64,000 bases of DNA, from assembly GCF_003688725.1 (NCBI RefSeq), contig NZ_REFP01000014.1:1-64000 (forward strand). Direction: 5' to 3'. The notes below the pieces were generated by a model. The model had not been told where the DNA came from, searched no databases, and saw nothing but the letters and a program-made list of their open reading frames with translations. A program made the translations under genes and the position numbers. Shown one piece after another: positions 44,881-54,333 of the stretch. This stretch comes from Thermoactinomyces vulgaris. Lineage in GTDB: Bacteria; Bacillota; Bacilli; Thermoactinomycetales; Thermoactinomycetaceae. The first letter of the stretch is position 1. Every line of letters begins with the position of its first letter.

Positions 44881-44909
44881 ATACTACCATTATGATGAAG
44901 ATGTTGCAA
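44881..44909 (-). promoter_or_regulatory. Promoter of ndoAI-ndoA
   Basis: TTGCAA (44904-44909) and TAGTAT (44881-44886) on the minus strand with 17 bp between. Confidence 0.6.
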
Positions 44910-45037
44910 AAATATACTTATCATTCATCAATAAACCAACATAAAAGCAAAAACCTAGTTTAATCTATTCGCTCAAGTATATAAAATTCCTTCACTCAAC
45001 ATGTTTATACATAAAATATTAACAGTTGTCCATGCTG

Positions 45038-46246
45038 TCAAGTAAGACACTGCATCCGCACCGGCTCCCGCAACCGGTTGACGATTCCCGTCACTTTCCC
45101 GTCACGCAAGTAAACCCTCGGAATACGGTGGCTCAACATACAGGTGACTTCATAATGAATGGTTCCAAGCATATCGGCCACTTCATCCACCGAAATGACA
45201 TTTTGCTGTTGTCTTCCGTACAGCACCACTTCCTGTCCGACTTCAACAGGCATCACCCCGGTCACATTCAACATCAATTGGTCCATGCAGATGCGGCCCA
45301 CAATCGGCACCTTTTGCCCGTGAATCAGTGCATGCCCGCGATTGGACAAGTGGCGGTTGATCCCGTCGGCATACCCAACCGGAATCGCGGCAATCCACTC
45401 TTCCCCGTTGACGACATACGTTTTTCCGTAACTGATTCCGGTGCCGGCGGGCGGTTTCTTGACGGAAGAAACTTTGGTTTTTAGAGTCAAAACCGGTTTT
45501 AGCGAAACCGATTTGCGGTTCACTTCCGCCGAAGGGTAAAAACCGTACACACTGACTCCCAACCGCACCATGTCGTATGCGTATTCATTGAGATCAATGG
45601 CCCCTGCGCTGTTGGCGATATGCACCAGCGGCGGCCGGAGATGATTTTCGGACAAGATTTCAATCACTTTCCGAAACTTTTGCTCCTGGCTCAGAGCGTA
45701 ATCCTTGTCGGCCTCGTCAGCCGTCGCATAATGGGTAAAGATTCCTTCCCATTCAATGTGTGGCGACTGTTCCAGTTTCCGTGCAAAAGACAACACTTCT
45801 TCCGGAGCCAGTCCCAATCTTCCCATGCCGGTGTCCACTTTGACATGAACACGCAAGGGTTTGCCCGCTTTGATCGCGGCCTCTTCCATCTTCCGCAAAT
45901 GCTCCGGCAAATAAACCGTGCAGGTCAAGTCGTAATCAACCGCCGTTTGATACGCATGCGGCGGCGTATAACCCAAAATCAAAATGGGGGCGGTGATCCC
46001 TGCATTCCTCAGTTCAACCGCTTCATCCACAAAGGCTACCGCCAAATAAGAAGCCCCTGCCGACAAAGCAGTTTTGGATACTTCCACCGCTCCATGCCCG
46101 TAAGCGTCCGCTTTCACGACAACCATCATTTTGACTTGTTTCTCCAAATGCCTGCGAAATTCATAAATGTTGTGTGTAAGCGCATCCAAATCCACTTCAA
46201 CGACTGTATCCCTGCCCATATAATCTGCCCAATTCAATTCAGCCAT
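45038..46246 (-). CDS. alr: Alanine racemase
   Basis: A 402-residue PLP enzyme that makes D-alanine for peptidoglycan. The PLP lysine lies in MVVVKADAYGHGAVEV (about residue 45) and the second catalytic base, Tyr, in GTGISYGKTYVV (about residue 272); VGRICMDQLMLNV is the carboxylate-binding region. It overlaps the 3' end of the upstream membrane-protein gene by 8 bases. Placement beside ndoAI is conserved in Bacilli. Confidence 0.97.
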   Translation of the reverse strand: MAELNWADYMGRDTVVEVDLDALTHNIYEFRRHLEKQVKMMVVVKADAYGHGAVEVSKTALSAGASYLAVAFVDEAVELRNAGITAPILILGYTPPHAYQTAVDYDLTCTVYLPEHLRKMEEAAIKAGKPLRVHVKVDTGMGRLGLAPEEVLSFARKLEQSPHIEWEGIFTHYATADEADKDYALSQEQKFRKVIEILSENHLRPPLVHIANSAGAIDLNEYAYDMVRLGVSVYGFYPSAEVNRKSVSLKPVLTLKTKVSSVKKPPAGTGISYGKTYVVNGEEWIAAIPVGYADGINRHLSNRGHALIHGQKVPIVGRICMDQLMLNVTGVMPVEVGQEVVLYGRQQQNVISVDEVADMLGTIHYEVTCMLSHRIPRVYLRDGKVTGIVNRLREPVRMQCLT

Positions 46247-46655
46247 ATTTTATCACTTCCAATTGACCGTTTAACTTTTCTAAAAAATGATTGCTTACCA
46301 GTAAGTATTCCCTTTTGCCACGAATTACATATCCATACGGTAAATCAAAATCTTTTGTCATCTCCTGCAAAGGAATCGTTTCGGTGCGGGATCTCATCCG
46401 AATTTCCAAACGGTCAGGATAAAGCGTGTAGTGCGGGCGCAACCAACATCGGTAAAGACAGGGAAAACCAAAGAAAACGACCATGGCAAGTCCAATGACC
46501 GAAAATATGAAAGGCTGACTGCGAAAGGGAAAAAACATGAGGATGACGAGAAGCCCCAAAACAAAAGCAAACGACTCCATCATCCGCATCCAGCGCTTTT
46601 TCCGATAAAGAAGGGTCCAGTACGAAGTGTGCTCTTTTACAATCTGTCGGTTCAT
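46239..46655 (-). CDS. Membrane protein of unknown function (PH-like C-terminus)
   Basis: A 138-residue protein with two membrane helices (about 28-65, MMESFAFVLGLLVILMFF then FIFSVIGLAMVVFFGFPCLY) and a C-terminal strand-rich part (YTLYPDRLEIRMRSRTETIPLQEMTKDFD) that looks like a bacterial PH fold. The ATG at 46655 has AAAGGG at a long distance. It overlaps alr and is probably co-transcribed with it. No function known. Confidence 0.6.
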   Translation of the reverse strand: MNRQIVKEHTSYWTLLYRKKRWMRMMESFAFVLGLLVILMFFPFRSQPFIFSVIGLAMVVFFGFPCLYRCWLRPHYTLYPDRLEIRMRSRTETIPLQEMTKDFDLPYGYVIRGKREYLLVSNHFLEKLNGQLEVIKYG

Positions 46656-46692
46656 GATTTGCTTCATCCCTTTACCGCAAACGCTAGAAAGT

Positions 46693-46721
46693 ATTATACC
46701 AGCTTTCTTTTCTTCTTGAAA
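46693..46721 (-). promoter_or_regulatory. Promoter of the alr unit
   Basis: Minus strand TTTCAA (46716-46721), 17 bp, TATAAT (46693-46698) with TGG in front of it (extended -10). Confidence 0.55.
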
Positions 46722-46736
46722 GAAAAATGAATGCAT

Positions 46737-46759
46737 GCGGGCTTCTCTCAGAAACCCGC
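46737..46759 (-). terminator. Hairpin after the ydcC-like gene
   Basis: Perfect ten-base-pair stem (GCGGGTTTCT/AGAAGCCCGC, one G-T pair) with a GAG loop; tail ATGCATTCATTTTTC is only partly T-rich. Confidence 0.5.
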
Positions 46760-46776
46760 CGTTTCAGCAGGAATCA

Positions 46777-47799
46777 TTATTTGACCAGCTGATCAAAGGT
46801 GGAATTGGCGATTTTCACCATTTCCTCCTCCGCCAGCTTTCCAATCATTTCAAATTCCACCCCTTGATAAGTCCATGCCAGCCGTTTCATCTCCCCGGAC
46901 TCCAACAAGACTCCGATGGCGCTTTTTAATTCAACAGGTTTTCCCATCAGCGGCAGGCTGGTGGCGACGGTTTGCGGCTTCCGTTGGGTCAAAGTAAAAT
47001 TTTTTTCCCCTTGAAAACGCATGATTTGAACCGGTCCCTCCGGGGTTTGGATCGTTTGTTCACTCACCAGATGGCTCTTTTCCGGAATATAGCCGGGCAA
47101 CACGGACGCCAATTCGTTATTATCCGGTTTCGCGGGAGCGACGACTTGTTTTTCCATTGACGGGAGATCCTTCATGTTCCGCTCCGTATCAAAAGCATCG
47201 TCGTCAAAGGTCGCATCCAATCGGAAACGGTCAAATTGCACTTGCATCAGCTTTTGGTTTTGTTCACTCAGAACTTCCAGACGGGTCGGCAACAGTTTGG
47301 AATCCAACCAGATTTTTTGTTTGGCGGCTTCCTGATTAAACGGATATTTTGCGGATACTTCCAATTGATATGCTTTTTTCTCTGCCTGAAACATACGTTC
47401 TTCATCGTCAATAATGCTTTGGATGATGGATTGGTATAAATAAATCTGCCCGTTCGTTTGCGGCCAGTCGCTTTGAAAACGAAAGCTTTTTTTCAGATGG
47501 GGAGTCAACACAAAGACCCCTTCATCATTCCGCAAAATAATTTGAGTGATGTTTTTCTTTACATTTTTAATGGAAACCCGATAAAAAGAAGGTTTCTTAT
47601 ACCAGACTTCAATGTCATAGACTTGTGGCTCGGAGCTGGTTAAAATCGTCATTTTCCCGTGGCTGATGTATGACTCCATTTTTTCCGTCCGCTGTGCCAG
47701 TTCACTGACCACATCTTGTTCATTTTTGACACCACATCCGGCCACTGCCAATAGCATGAGGCAGATCCAAAAACAGAAAAATGGTTTCTTCCGACACAT
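46777..47799 (-). CDS. LolA-like lipoprotein (YdcC family)
   Basis: A 340-residue lipoprotein: hydrophobic signal then lipobox LAVAGC near residue 22. The rest has the LolA/LolB-type half-barrel pattern (YISHGKMTILTSSEPQVYDIEVWYKKPSFYRVS and later beta strands). B. subtilis ydcC occupies the same place between acpS and alr. ATG at 47799 with AAAGGGATGG upstream. Likely on the outer side of the membrane; role in Gram-positives unknown, possibly in spore or envelope lipoprotein traffic. Confidence 0.8.
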   Translation of the reverse strand: MCRKKPFFCFWICLMLLAVAGCGVKNEQDVVSELAQRTEKMESYISHGKMTILTSSEPQVYDIEVWYKKPSFYRVSIKNVKKNITQIILRNDEGVFVLTPHLKKSFRFQSDWPQTNGQIYLYQSIIQSIIDDEERMFQAEKKAYQLEVSAKYPFNQEAAKQKIWLDSKLLPTRLEVLSEQNQKLMQVQFDRFRLDATFDDDAFDTERNMKDLPSMEKQVVAPAKPDNNELASVLPGYIPEKSHLVSEQTIQTPEGPVQIMRFQGEKNFTLTQRKPQTVATSLPLMGKPVELKSAIGVLLESGEMKRLAWTYQGVEFEMIGKLAEEEMVKIANSTFDQLVK

Positions 47800-47852
47800 A
47801 GAACCATCCCTTTCGTCAATTTCCCGGGAAATGTGTCGGCTAGCGAGGGACA

Positions 47853-49391
47853 TCACTCGACAAATTCCTGGCGGACCGCGCGTTGAATCCCGTCCAGCAA
47901 ATCAGTATACACCATACTGTGCGGATGGGTTCCGCTCAACCCGGCGGCTTTTCCATGCAGGTAAACGGCCATGGCCGCCGCTTCCAGCGGCGAAACCTTT
48001 TGTGCCAGAAGGGAACCGATCATCCCGGTCAACACGTCGCCGGAACCGGCTTTGGCCAGTGCAGGACTTCCTGTCGGATTCAGAAACACCGTGCCGTCAG
48101 GATGGGCAATCAATGTAAACCTTCCTTTTAAAACAACAATCATTCCGGTATGCTTGGCAAATGAACGGGCCACATCCACCCGGCCGGCCTCCACTTCCTT
48201 TACCGACAGGGAGGTCAGGCGGGCCATTTCTCCAGGATGAGGCGTGATAATCGCCGGCGCCTTTCTGTGCCGGAGATCTCCGAGCAAATCCGGATAAGCC
48301 GCCAAAATATTCAATGCATCCGCATCCAGCACCAGCGGTCCTTGCATGGAAGAAAGGACGTCCCGCAACCATTTGTCTTCCCCCTCAAACCTTCCAAGCC
48401 CCGGACCGATGGCCATTGCAGAAATTTGACCGGCTTTTTCTTGGAACCTGTCAGCACTGTTGGGATGAAAGGTGCCTTCTCCCGGCCACGGCCAAATCAA
48501 CGGCTGCGTGACTTTGGCAGCCAGTGCGTGTCTTTCCGACTCCGGAACGGCGAGGGTCACATAACCCGCTCCCATCCGGTAAGCCGCTTCGCCTGCCATG
48601 CATATGGCGCCGAGCATCCCTTTGCTTCCGCCGATCAGGAGCAAGTGGCCGTGGCTTCCTTTGTGTGACCAAGGATCGCGGGGAGACCAGCTTTTTTTCC
48701 ACCATACCGGATCATTCAACCTTCCCTTTGGTTTCAACTCCGGCTTTAATACCGGAGGCAATCCGATCTCTTTGATGACCAATTCGCCGCTCAATTCTTT
48801 TCCTTGCCGTGAAAAATGCCCCCATTTGGGATATTGGAACGTGACAGTCAAGTCTGCTTTTACTTTTTCTGAATCAATGCTTGCTCCATCTGTATGAAGT
48901 CCTGTCGGCAAATCGACGGAAACCACCCATTTCCCGGAAGCATTGATTTGTTCCACCACTTCTTTTACAGGCGGACGCAAACTTCCGTTCACTCCTGTCC
49001 CCAAAAGGGCATCCACAATCACATCGGCCTGGCTGAGCTCTGATTTCAATGCATCCCGTTTCCCGGAATGATACGTTTGAATGGGGTTAAACGATTGCAG
49101 CACGTGATAGAAAACCTTTGCATCCGGGGTGAGTTGATCCGGATCTCCGACAAGCCAGCAAGCCACATCCCAATTTCGGTACAAGAGATAACGGGCGATC
49201 ACCCAACCGTCTCCCCCGTTATTCCCTTTTCCCGCCAGGATCACCGCTTTTTGCGGTTTGGGAAACCGTTTTGTAATTTCATCCGCGACCGATCTCCCGG
49301 CATTTTCCATCAACACCGTTCCGGGAAGGCCGGTTTCATCCATGAGCCGTTCCTCAATCCTCCGCATTTCTTCTGCCGTGACCAAATACAA
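47853..49391 (-). CDS. nnr: Bifunctional NAD(P)HX epimerase / ADP-dependent NAD(P)HX dehydratase
   Basis: A 512-residue fusion that repairs hydrated NADH and NADPH. The N-terminal YjeF-N epimerase domain (about 1-215) contains VLMENAGRSVAD and ILAGKGNNGGDGWVIARYL; the C-terminal ribokinase-like dehydratase (about 235-505) has GGSKGMLGAICMAGEAAYRMGAGYV, ITPHPGEMARL and the catalytic GSGDVLTGMIGSLLAQ. TTG start at 49391 with GGAGGG upstream. Lies between acpS and ydcC in the same direction. Confidence 0.93.
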   Translation of the reverse strand: MYLVTAEEMRRIEERLMDETGLPGTVLMENAGRSVADEITKRFPKPQKAVILAGKGNNGGDGWVIARYLLYRNWDVACWLVGDPDQLTPDAKVFYHVLQSFNPIQTYHSGKRDALKSELSQADVIVDALLGTGVNGSLRPPVKEVVEQINASGKWVVSVDLPTGLHTDGASIDSEKVKADLTVTFQYPKWGHFSRQGKELSGELVIKEIGLPPVLKPELKPKGRLNDPVWWKKSWSPRDPWSHKGSHGHLLLIGGSKGMLGAICMAGEAAYRMGAGYVTLAVPESERHALAAKVTQPLIWPWPGEGTFHPNSADRFQEKAGQISAMAIGPGLGRFEGEDKWLRDVLSSMQGPLVLDADALNILAAYPDLLGDLRHRKAPAIITPHPGEMARLTSLSVKEVEAGRVDVARSFAKHTGMIVVLKGRFTLIAHPDGTVFLNPTGSPALAKAGSGDVLTGMIGSLLAQKVSPLEAAAMAVYLHGKAAGLSGTHPHSMVYTDLLDGIQRAVRQEFVE

Positions 49392-49433
49392 CGTTTGTCC
49401 CTCCTAACCGCGTTATATATGTATGTCCACCAT

Positions 49434-49814
49434 TTATGAGTTATGATCGATTTCAATCACCGCCATCGCCATGGCGTAGTGTTCGCTGTGAGAAATGGAC
49501 AGATGGATGGAAACCGCACCGGTTCCGTACAATGCCTGAAGCACCCGGGGAGAAACGGTCACCACCGGTTTTCCCTGCTCATTGTTTAAAACTTCGATAT
49601 CCTGAAACGAACACATTTTGCCAATGCCGGACCCCATCGCTTTGGATACGGCCTCCTTGGCCGCAAACCTTCCGGCGACAAATTCCAAGCGGCGCCCGGG
49701 GGCTTCGGGCAAAGCGGCCTGTTCGTTTGGCGTCAGAATCCGCTTTGTCAACCGGGAAATCACTTTTTCCACTCTGTTCAGTTCAATCAAGTCCGTTCCG
49801 ATTCCGGCAATCAT
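49434..49814 (-). CDS. acpS: Holo-[acyl-carrier-protein] synthase AcpS
   Basis: A 126-residue trimeric phosphopantetheinyl transferase that activates ACP for fatty acid synthesis. Signature residues: GIGTDLIELNRVEKV at the start, FVAGRFAAKEAVSKAMGSGIG (Mg2+/CoA site, about residue 47) and SISHSEHYAMA. The ATG lies directly after the stop of the upstream permease gene. Its neighbours match the acpS-ydcC-alr order of Bacilli. Confidence 0.95.
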   Translation of the reverse strand: MIAGIGTDLIELNRVEKVISRLTKRILTPNEQAALPEAPGRRLEFVAGRFAAKEAVSKAMGSGIGKMCSFQDIEVLNNEQGKPVVTVSPRVLQALYGTGAVSIHLSISHSEHYAMAMAVIEIDHNS

Positions 49815-50911
49815 TCATTTCACATCCCATTGAAAAGTCCATGCCGCGATAGCAAACGATCCTGCCGCCCAGGCAATCAGGATGGAGACGGGAACCATCA
49901 ACTGACCGAGTGCCAAGCCGTCATTCATCACACTGCGCAAAGCATCCGTCAAATGCACGATTGGAATCACCTGAACCACCGACTGGAGAATCCCCGGCAA
50001 ATCCCGGACCGGAAAAAAGATGCCTCCCACAAAAATCATCGGAAACGAGATCAATCCGGCAATGGGGGCTGCACTTTCCGGGGTTTTGGACAAACCGGCC
50101 ACAATAAAACCCATCGACATAAATGTCAGGGTCCCGAGAAAAATCAATAAAATCAAAGTGCCCCAGGATCCGTACACATGAACATCAAACAGAAAGAAGG
50201 CCACCAGCAAGACCACGATCACCTGGATGGCATTCAACAAAATCCGGGCCGTCATTTGCCCTGCAATAAAAGTGGAACTTTTCAGCGGCGTCCCCTGCAT
50301 CCGGCGCAAAATCCCGCGCTCCCGCCAAGACGCGATCGTGGCGGCGACACCGTTTAAATTGTTGCTCATCATCATTAAAGACAAGATGCCCGGCACCAAA
50401 AAATCGATATACGACAGCGTCCTGCTTTGAATGGATACCACTTCCGTCAAAATTACAGGTTGAAAGCGGGTTTTTTCTTTATTCATGGCATCCACTGTCT
50501 GATCCACAAGCAGCCGGGCCATGTCCGCTTGGGTTTTGTTCACCGGATCCATGTAGATCAACACTTTTTTCGCGCTTTGTTTGGTTTGATAAGCTTTTTC
50601 AAATCCTTTTTCAATCTTCACCACAAAATCAACATCCCCGGATTTCAACTTCTTCATCAGTTCCGCCTCGGACCCGGATGCCGGTTTGACGGTTTCCTGC
50701 CGGAAAAAATTTTGCTTCCATTCTTCGGACAGAGACGATTGATCCAGATCCACCACTCCGGCTTTCAAAGAAATTTGGGAACTCCCGTCCCCTAAAAACA
50801 ATCCCAGGCCAAGCATCATCAAAACCGGCAAAAAAAGGACCAGATCACTGTGTTTTTGTTGCGGAAAAACAAAAGAAGCTGCGCCCTCACCAACTGCCAA
50901 TATGCTTTCAT
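49815..50911 (-). CDS. ABC-2 type transporter permease (frameshifted near the N-terminus)
   Basis: The real start is the ATG at 50909-50911, which overlaps the ATPase stop (ATGA) and reads [20 protein letters not shown]. After codon 25 the frame breaks in a run of seven T (minus strand, 50830-50836); one more T would restore FFLPVLMMLGLG and give 365 residues. The rest is intact: an extracellular domain (about 45-165), then five membrane helices with the ABC-2 pattern (MMSNNLNGVAATIASWRERGILRRMQGTPL). Without repair the only long frame begins without a ribosome-binding site. Together with the ATPase it forms an exporter of unknown substrate (drug, lipid or peptide). Confidence 0.8.
50830..50836 (-). 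other. Frameshift site: run of seven T (minus strand)
   Basis: Eight T would join the conserved N-terminus from 50911 to the main frame as ...TVIWSFFLPVLMM. This is the second homopolymer frameshift in the window, so a sequencing error must be considered. Confidence 0.8.
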
Positions 50912-51822
50912 TTCCCTCTCAACCTCTCTCCCGTTTTATGGAGAAACACATCCTCCAGCGTTGCGCTTCTTGTGCGAAGCCCGGTTAACGGAATCAAATG
51001 GCGGTTTGCCCATGGAACCAGCTCTTGCAGGGTTTGGGATAAATCATTGGTGTGGATGGACACGACTTCATTTTCTTCCCGGCTGACTTTCATCACCCCC
51101 GGCAGTTCAGACAATTCTTGATCCAAACCGGAGTCCGGCAGCACAAATTCGATCCGGCTTTGGGAAGCCAAGCCGCGAATCAAACCGGCAGGAGAATCCA
51201 CCTCCAGCATCCGGCCTTGACTCATGATCGCCACTTGGTCACACAGGACTTCCGCTTCTTCCATGTAATGGGTTGATAAAACAATGGTTCTTCCTTCATC
51301 GCGAAGCTGAAAAATAAGATCCCACAAACGCCGTCTTGCCTGGGGATCCAGTCCCGTCGTGGGTTCATCCAAAAAAATCACTTTGGGATCATGCACCACC
51401 GCGATCGCAATCGCCAGTTTTTGCCGTTGCCCTCCGGACAGATGTTTCACCTGTGTTTTTTCCTTTTCTTGAAGATCAAATGATTGTAGAAGTTCCAGAA
51501 CCGGACGGGCTTTCGGGTAAAAACCGGCATAAAGCTCCAGACTTTCCCGGACGGTCAAATGCTCAAACAATGCGGTGGACTGCAGTTGCACACCGATGAT
51601 TTGCTTCAACCGATCCCGGTCTCTGACCGCATCCACCCCGGCAATTTCAATGCTTCCATCATCGGAATTCCTTAATCCTTCCATCATTTCCATGGTCGTT
51701 GTCTTTCCGGCACCATTGGGGCCCAGCAATCCAAAAATGTGATGTTCTTTCACTGTAAAAGAAATGCCGTTGACAACCACCTGATCCCCGTATTTTTTCG
51801 TTAAATTTTTAACCTTGATCAA
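50908..51822 (-). CDS. ABC transporter ATP-binding protein
   Basis: A 304-residue ATPase with Walker [10 protein letters not shown] (about residue 36), signature [13 protein letters not shown] (about residue 127), Walker [15 protein letters not shown], and switch His in STHYMEEAE. The C-terminal 80 residues are the extension typical of drug/lipid exporters of the DrrA/CcmA type. It precedes the permease and overlaps it by 4 bases. ATG at 51822; a divergent IsdG-like gene lies upstream. Confidence 0.92.
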   Translation of the reverse strand: MIKVKNLTKKYGDQVVVNGISFTVKEHHIFGLLGPNGAGKTTTMEMMEGLRNSDDGSIEIAGVDAVRDRDRLKQIIGVQLQSTALFEHLTVRESLELYAGFYPKARPVLELLQSFDLQEKEKTQVKHLSGGQRQKLAIAIAVVHDPKVIFLDEPTTGLDPQARRRLWDLIFQLRDEGRTIVLSTHYMEEAEVLCDQVAIMSQGRMLEVDSPAGLIRGLASQSRIEFVLPDSGLDQELSELPGVMKVSREENEVVSIHTNDLSQTLQELVPWANRHLIPLTGLRTRSATLEDVFLHKTGERLRGK

Positions 51823-51906
51823 TTCCCATCACTTCTGTTTCATTTTTTATTTCAGTATACACTTTCCCGTCTCTCTTAAAAATGGGTTCTGTTCTCTTAA
51901 ATCTTT

Positions 51907-51936
51907 TTGATTATGGGGAGGAGAATGGTATATACT
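51907..51936 (+). promoter_or_regulatory. Promoter of the IsdG-like gene
   Basis: TTGATT (51907-51912), 18 bp, TATACT (51931-51936), 41 bases before the ATG at 51978. Confidence 0.55.
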
Positions 51937-51977
51937 ATAAATGAATGACTAATTTTGTCCCGGGAAGGAGGACCTAC

Positions 51978-52265
51978 ATGTATCTGGTCAACAATCATAT
52001 CAAGATCCAATCCGAAGAGCATTTGAAGCACTTGAAGGAAGGTTTCAGCCGGGCTCCTGAATCCATGAAACAAGTACCGGGTTTTGTCTCTTTCCGTCTG
52101 CTTCTGTCTGAAGATGAATCGCATGTCGTTGCCGAAACCGTCTTTGCTTCCAAAGAGGATTTTATAAATTGGATCCAAAGCGAACATTTCGAAAGAGCAC
52201 ACGGTGGGCGCAAAGGGGATGTCGAACGGCAGGAACTGTCCGCTTATCATATCATCGTGGAATGA
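51978..52265 (+). CDS. IsdG/HmoA-like heme-degrading monooxygenase (ABM domain)
   Basis: A 95-residue protein with the antibiotic-biosynthesis-monooxygenase fold. Residues matching the IsdG catalytic triad are present: Asn in YLVNNHIKI (about residue 5-6), Trp and His in FINWIQSEHFERAH, ten residues apart as in IsdG. Such enzymes open heme and free iron. AAGGAGG precedes the ATG. The stop overlaps the ATG of a possible longer form of the next gene, so they are likely coupled. Confidence 0.72.
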   Translation: MYLVNNHIKIQSEEHLKHLKEGFSRAPESMKQVPGFVSFRLLLSEDESHVVAETVFASKEDFINWIQSEHFERAHGGRKGDVERQELSAYHIIVE

Positions 52266-52279
52266 AAGGGGTTTATCCA

Positions 52280-52732
52280 GTGACTGCCTACGGTATCATC
52301 AAGTTTTTGCATATCGCCTTTATTGCTACTTGGTTTGGCGGAGCCTCACTGATGGCCATGCTTTTAAGGGATGCCATCCGCACCGGCGAGACGGGACGGA
52401 TGGATCATGCGTTGAATCGAGCCCAACGCTGGAATCTGACCATGTTTGTCCCCATCTCTGTCATTGTTCTCCTGACGGGGATCTACATGACGCTGCAATT
52501 CGCCGTGGACAAGCCGCTGTGGCTGTTGGTGAAAGAACGTTTTGGAGGTTTGTTTATCCTTGCGTTCATTCTCGTCGTTGTCTTGTACGGCCGCAAGGCG
52601 TTGGCAAAAGTCCAATCCGACGGCATCGAAAAAGAACAAGTGATCGGAACCGTCAAACGCTATATCATGCTGCTGAATATTTCGGTTTTGTGCATGGCGG
52701 TTTTAATATTCTTTGCATCGGTCAAACTCTGA
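52280..52732 (+). CDS. Four-helix membrane protein (DUF2269/CopD-like)
   Basis: A 150-residue integral membrane protein with four predicted helices (about 8-28, 50-70, 80-100, 125-145). An N-terminal His lies in IIKFLHIAFIATWFGG, as in relatives of the CopD/DUF2269 group that may bind heme. The GTG at 52280 has AAAGGGG nine bases upstream; an ATG at 52262 overlapping the previous stop is the alternative. Coupling to the IsdG-like gene suggests a link to heme. Confidence 0.6.
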   Translation: MTAYGIIKFLHIAFIATWFGGASLMAMLLRDAIRTGETGRMDHALNRAQRWNLTMFVPISVIVLLTGIYMTLQFAVDKPLWLLVKERFGGLFILAFILVVVLYGRKALAKVQSDGIEKEQVIGTVKRYIMLLNISVLCMAVLIFFASVKL

Positions 52733-52739
52733 TGACCCC

Positions 52740-52773
52740 AAAAAACCTGCTGACCAAAGTCAGCAGGTTTTTT
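52740..52773. terminator. Bidirectional terminator
   Basis: AAAACCTGCTGAC/GTCAGCAGGTTTT stem with a CAAA loop between convergent genes. Confidence 0.9.
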
Positions 52774-52774
52774 C

Positions 52775-54229
52775 TTACTCCTGATCCGGTTCCAGTTGAC
52801 AAGATTCAAGCGGAACCACTTTTGTTTTATTTTTCCATTTGTAACCGAGCCACAGGCAAATAAAGATCGGCAGACCGATATAGGAGACCACGAGCCGGTA
52901 CCAGTCGACGGCTTCTCCTGTGAAAGCCTGATAATCTTGTCCCAGGATCACCACCAAACACAGGAAGAAGGCAAACAACGGCCCAAACGGGAACAATCTG
53001 GCCCGGTAAGGAAGGACATCCAGGCTTTTTCCCTGGGCAACAAAAGCGCGTCGGAACCGATAATGGCTGACCGCAATGCCGAGCCAAGCCAAAAATCCGG
53101 ACAGCCCCGAAGCATTGAGCAACCAGATGTAAATGGTTCCGTCACCGACCAGCGAAGCCAAAAACGCAAACGCCCCGACCAGTGCCGTTAAAAGCAATGC
53201 ATAAACAGGCACTCCACGCCGGTTCACCTTGCTGAACACTTTCGGCGCTTTTCCTTCTTTCGCCAACTGCCACAACATCCGGGTGGATGCATACATGCCG
53301 GAATTCCCCGCGGAAAGGACCGCCGTCAGAATCACCGCGTTCATCACCGAAGCGGCAAAGGCAAAACCGGCACGTTCAAAAACCATGGTAAACGGGCTTT
53401 TGGCAACCTGATCCACATCGCCGCCCGCCAGATTCGGGTGGGTGTAAGGCAAAATCAAACCGATCACAAGGATGGTCAGTGTATAAAAAAGCAAAATTCT
53501 CCAGAAAATCTGTCGGACCGCCTTCGGGATGTTTTTGCCGGGATTTTCACTTTCTCCCGCTGCAATCCCGACCAACTCCGTTCCCTGGAATGAAAAACCT
53601 GCAATCATAAACACGCCGACAGTGGCCACCCATCCGCCATGAAACGGAGCGTCACCGATGGTGAAATTCTTGAAGCCGATCGGTTCTCCTCCCATGATAC
53701 CGAGAATCATTAAAAATCCGATAACCAAAAAGATGATGACGGTCGATACTTTGATAAAAGAGAACCAATATTCTGACTCCCCGTACCCTTTGACGGAAAG
53801 AAGATTCAATCCCAACATCAATGCCAGGAAAATGGCACTCCAAATCACACCCGGCACATCCGGGAACCAATATTTCATAATCAACGCGCCGGCAGACAAT
53901 TCAACTGCAATGGTAATGGCCCAGTTATACCAATAATTCCATCCCATCGCAAATCCCAATGCCGGATCCACAAACCGGCTTGCATACGTGCTGAAAGAAC
54001 CGGAAACCGGCATATAAGCAGCCATTTCTCCCAGGCTGGTCATCAAAAAGTAAACCATCATGCCGATCGCCATATAAGCAACCAGCGCGCCCCCCGGGCC
54101 GGCTTCCTGAATCGCCGCTCCGCTGGCGAGAAAGATCCCTGTCCCGATGGATCCGCCAATGGCGATCATCGACATATGCCTGGACTTTAATCCTTTTTTT
54201 AATTGTTGGTCATCACTTGAATTGGACAT
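52775..54229 (-). CDS. lysP: Lysine permease (APC amino-acid transporter family)
   Basis: A 484-residue, twelve-helix permease of the amino-acid transporter family: LKSRHMSMIAIGGSIGTGIFLASGAAI at the start, GEMAAYMPVSGSFSTYASRFVDPALGFAMGWNYW, and GFSFQGTELVGIAAGESENP, all shared with E. coli LysP. The lysine riboswitch upstream supports lysine as substrate. ATG at 54229 with GGGAGAG about 12 bases before it. A LysE-type exporter gene diverges from the same region. Confidence 0.9.
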   Translation of the reverse strand: MSNSSDDQQLKKGLKSRHMSMIAIGGSIGTGIFLASGAAIQEAGPGGALVAYMAIGMMVYFLMTSLGEMAAYMPVSGSFSTYASRFVDPALGFAMGWNYWYNWAITIAVELSAGALIMKYWFPDVPGVIWSAIFLALMLGLNLLSVKGYGESEYWFSFIKVSTVIIFLVIGFLMILGIMGGEPIGFKNFTIGDAPFHGGWVATVGVFMIAGFSFQGTELVGIAAGESENPGKNIPKAVRQIFWRILLFYTLTILVIGLILPYTHPNLAGGDVDQVAKSPFTMVFERAGFAFAASVMNAVILTAVLSAGNSGMYASTRMLWQLAKEGKAPKVFSKVNRRGVPVYALLLTALVGAFAFLASLVGDGTIYIWLLNASGLSGFLAWLGIAVSHYRFRRAFVAQGKSLDVLPYRARLFPFGPLFAFFLCLVVILGQDYQAFTGEAVDWYRLVVSYIGLPIFICLWLGYKWKNKTKVVPLESCQLEPDQE

Positions 54230-54273
54230 AAAAAAGTATCTCTCCCTTTCTTCAGCCGAGGTCCGGCAGGAAA

Positions 54274-54307
54274 AAACAAAAAAACCGTCACTTCTGGATG
54301 GGACGGT
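54274..54307 (-). terminator. Riboswitch terminator upstream of lysP
   Basis: ACCGTC/GACGGT stem followed by a long T run on the minus strand, 45 bases before the lysP ATG. It is the expression platform of the lysine riboswitch: lysine binding should favour it. Confidence 0.75.
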
Positions 54308-54333
54308 ATGATGAAACCCACACCAAACCCCCG

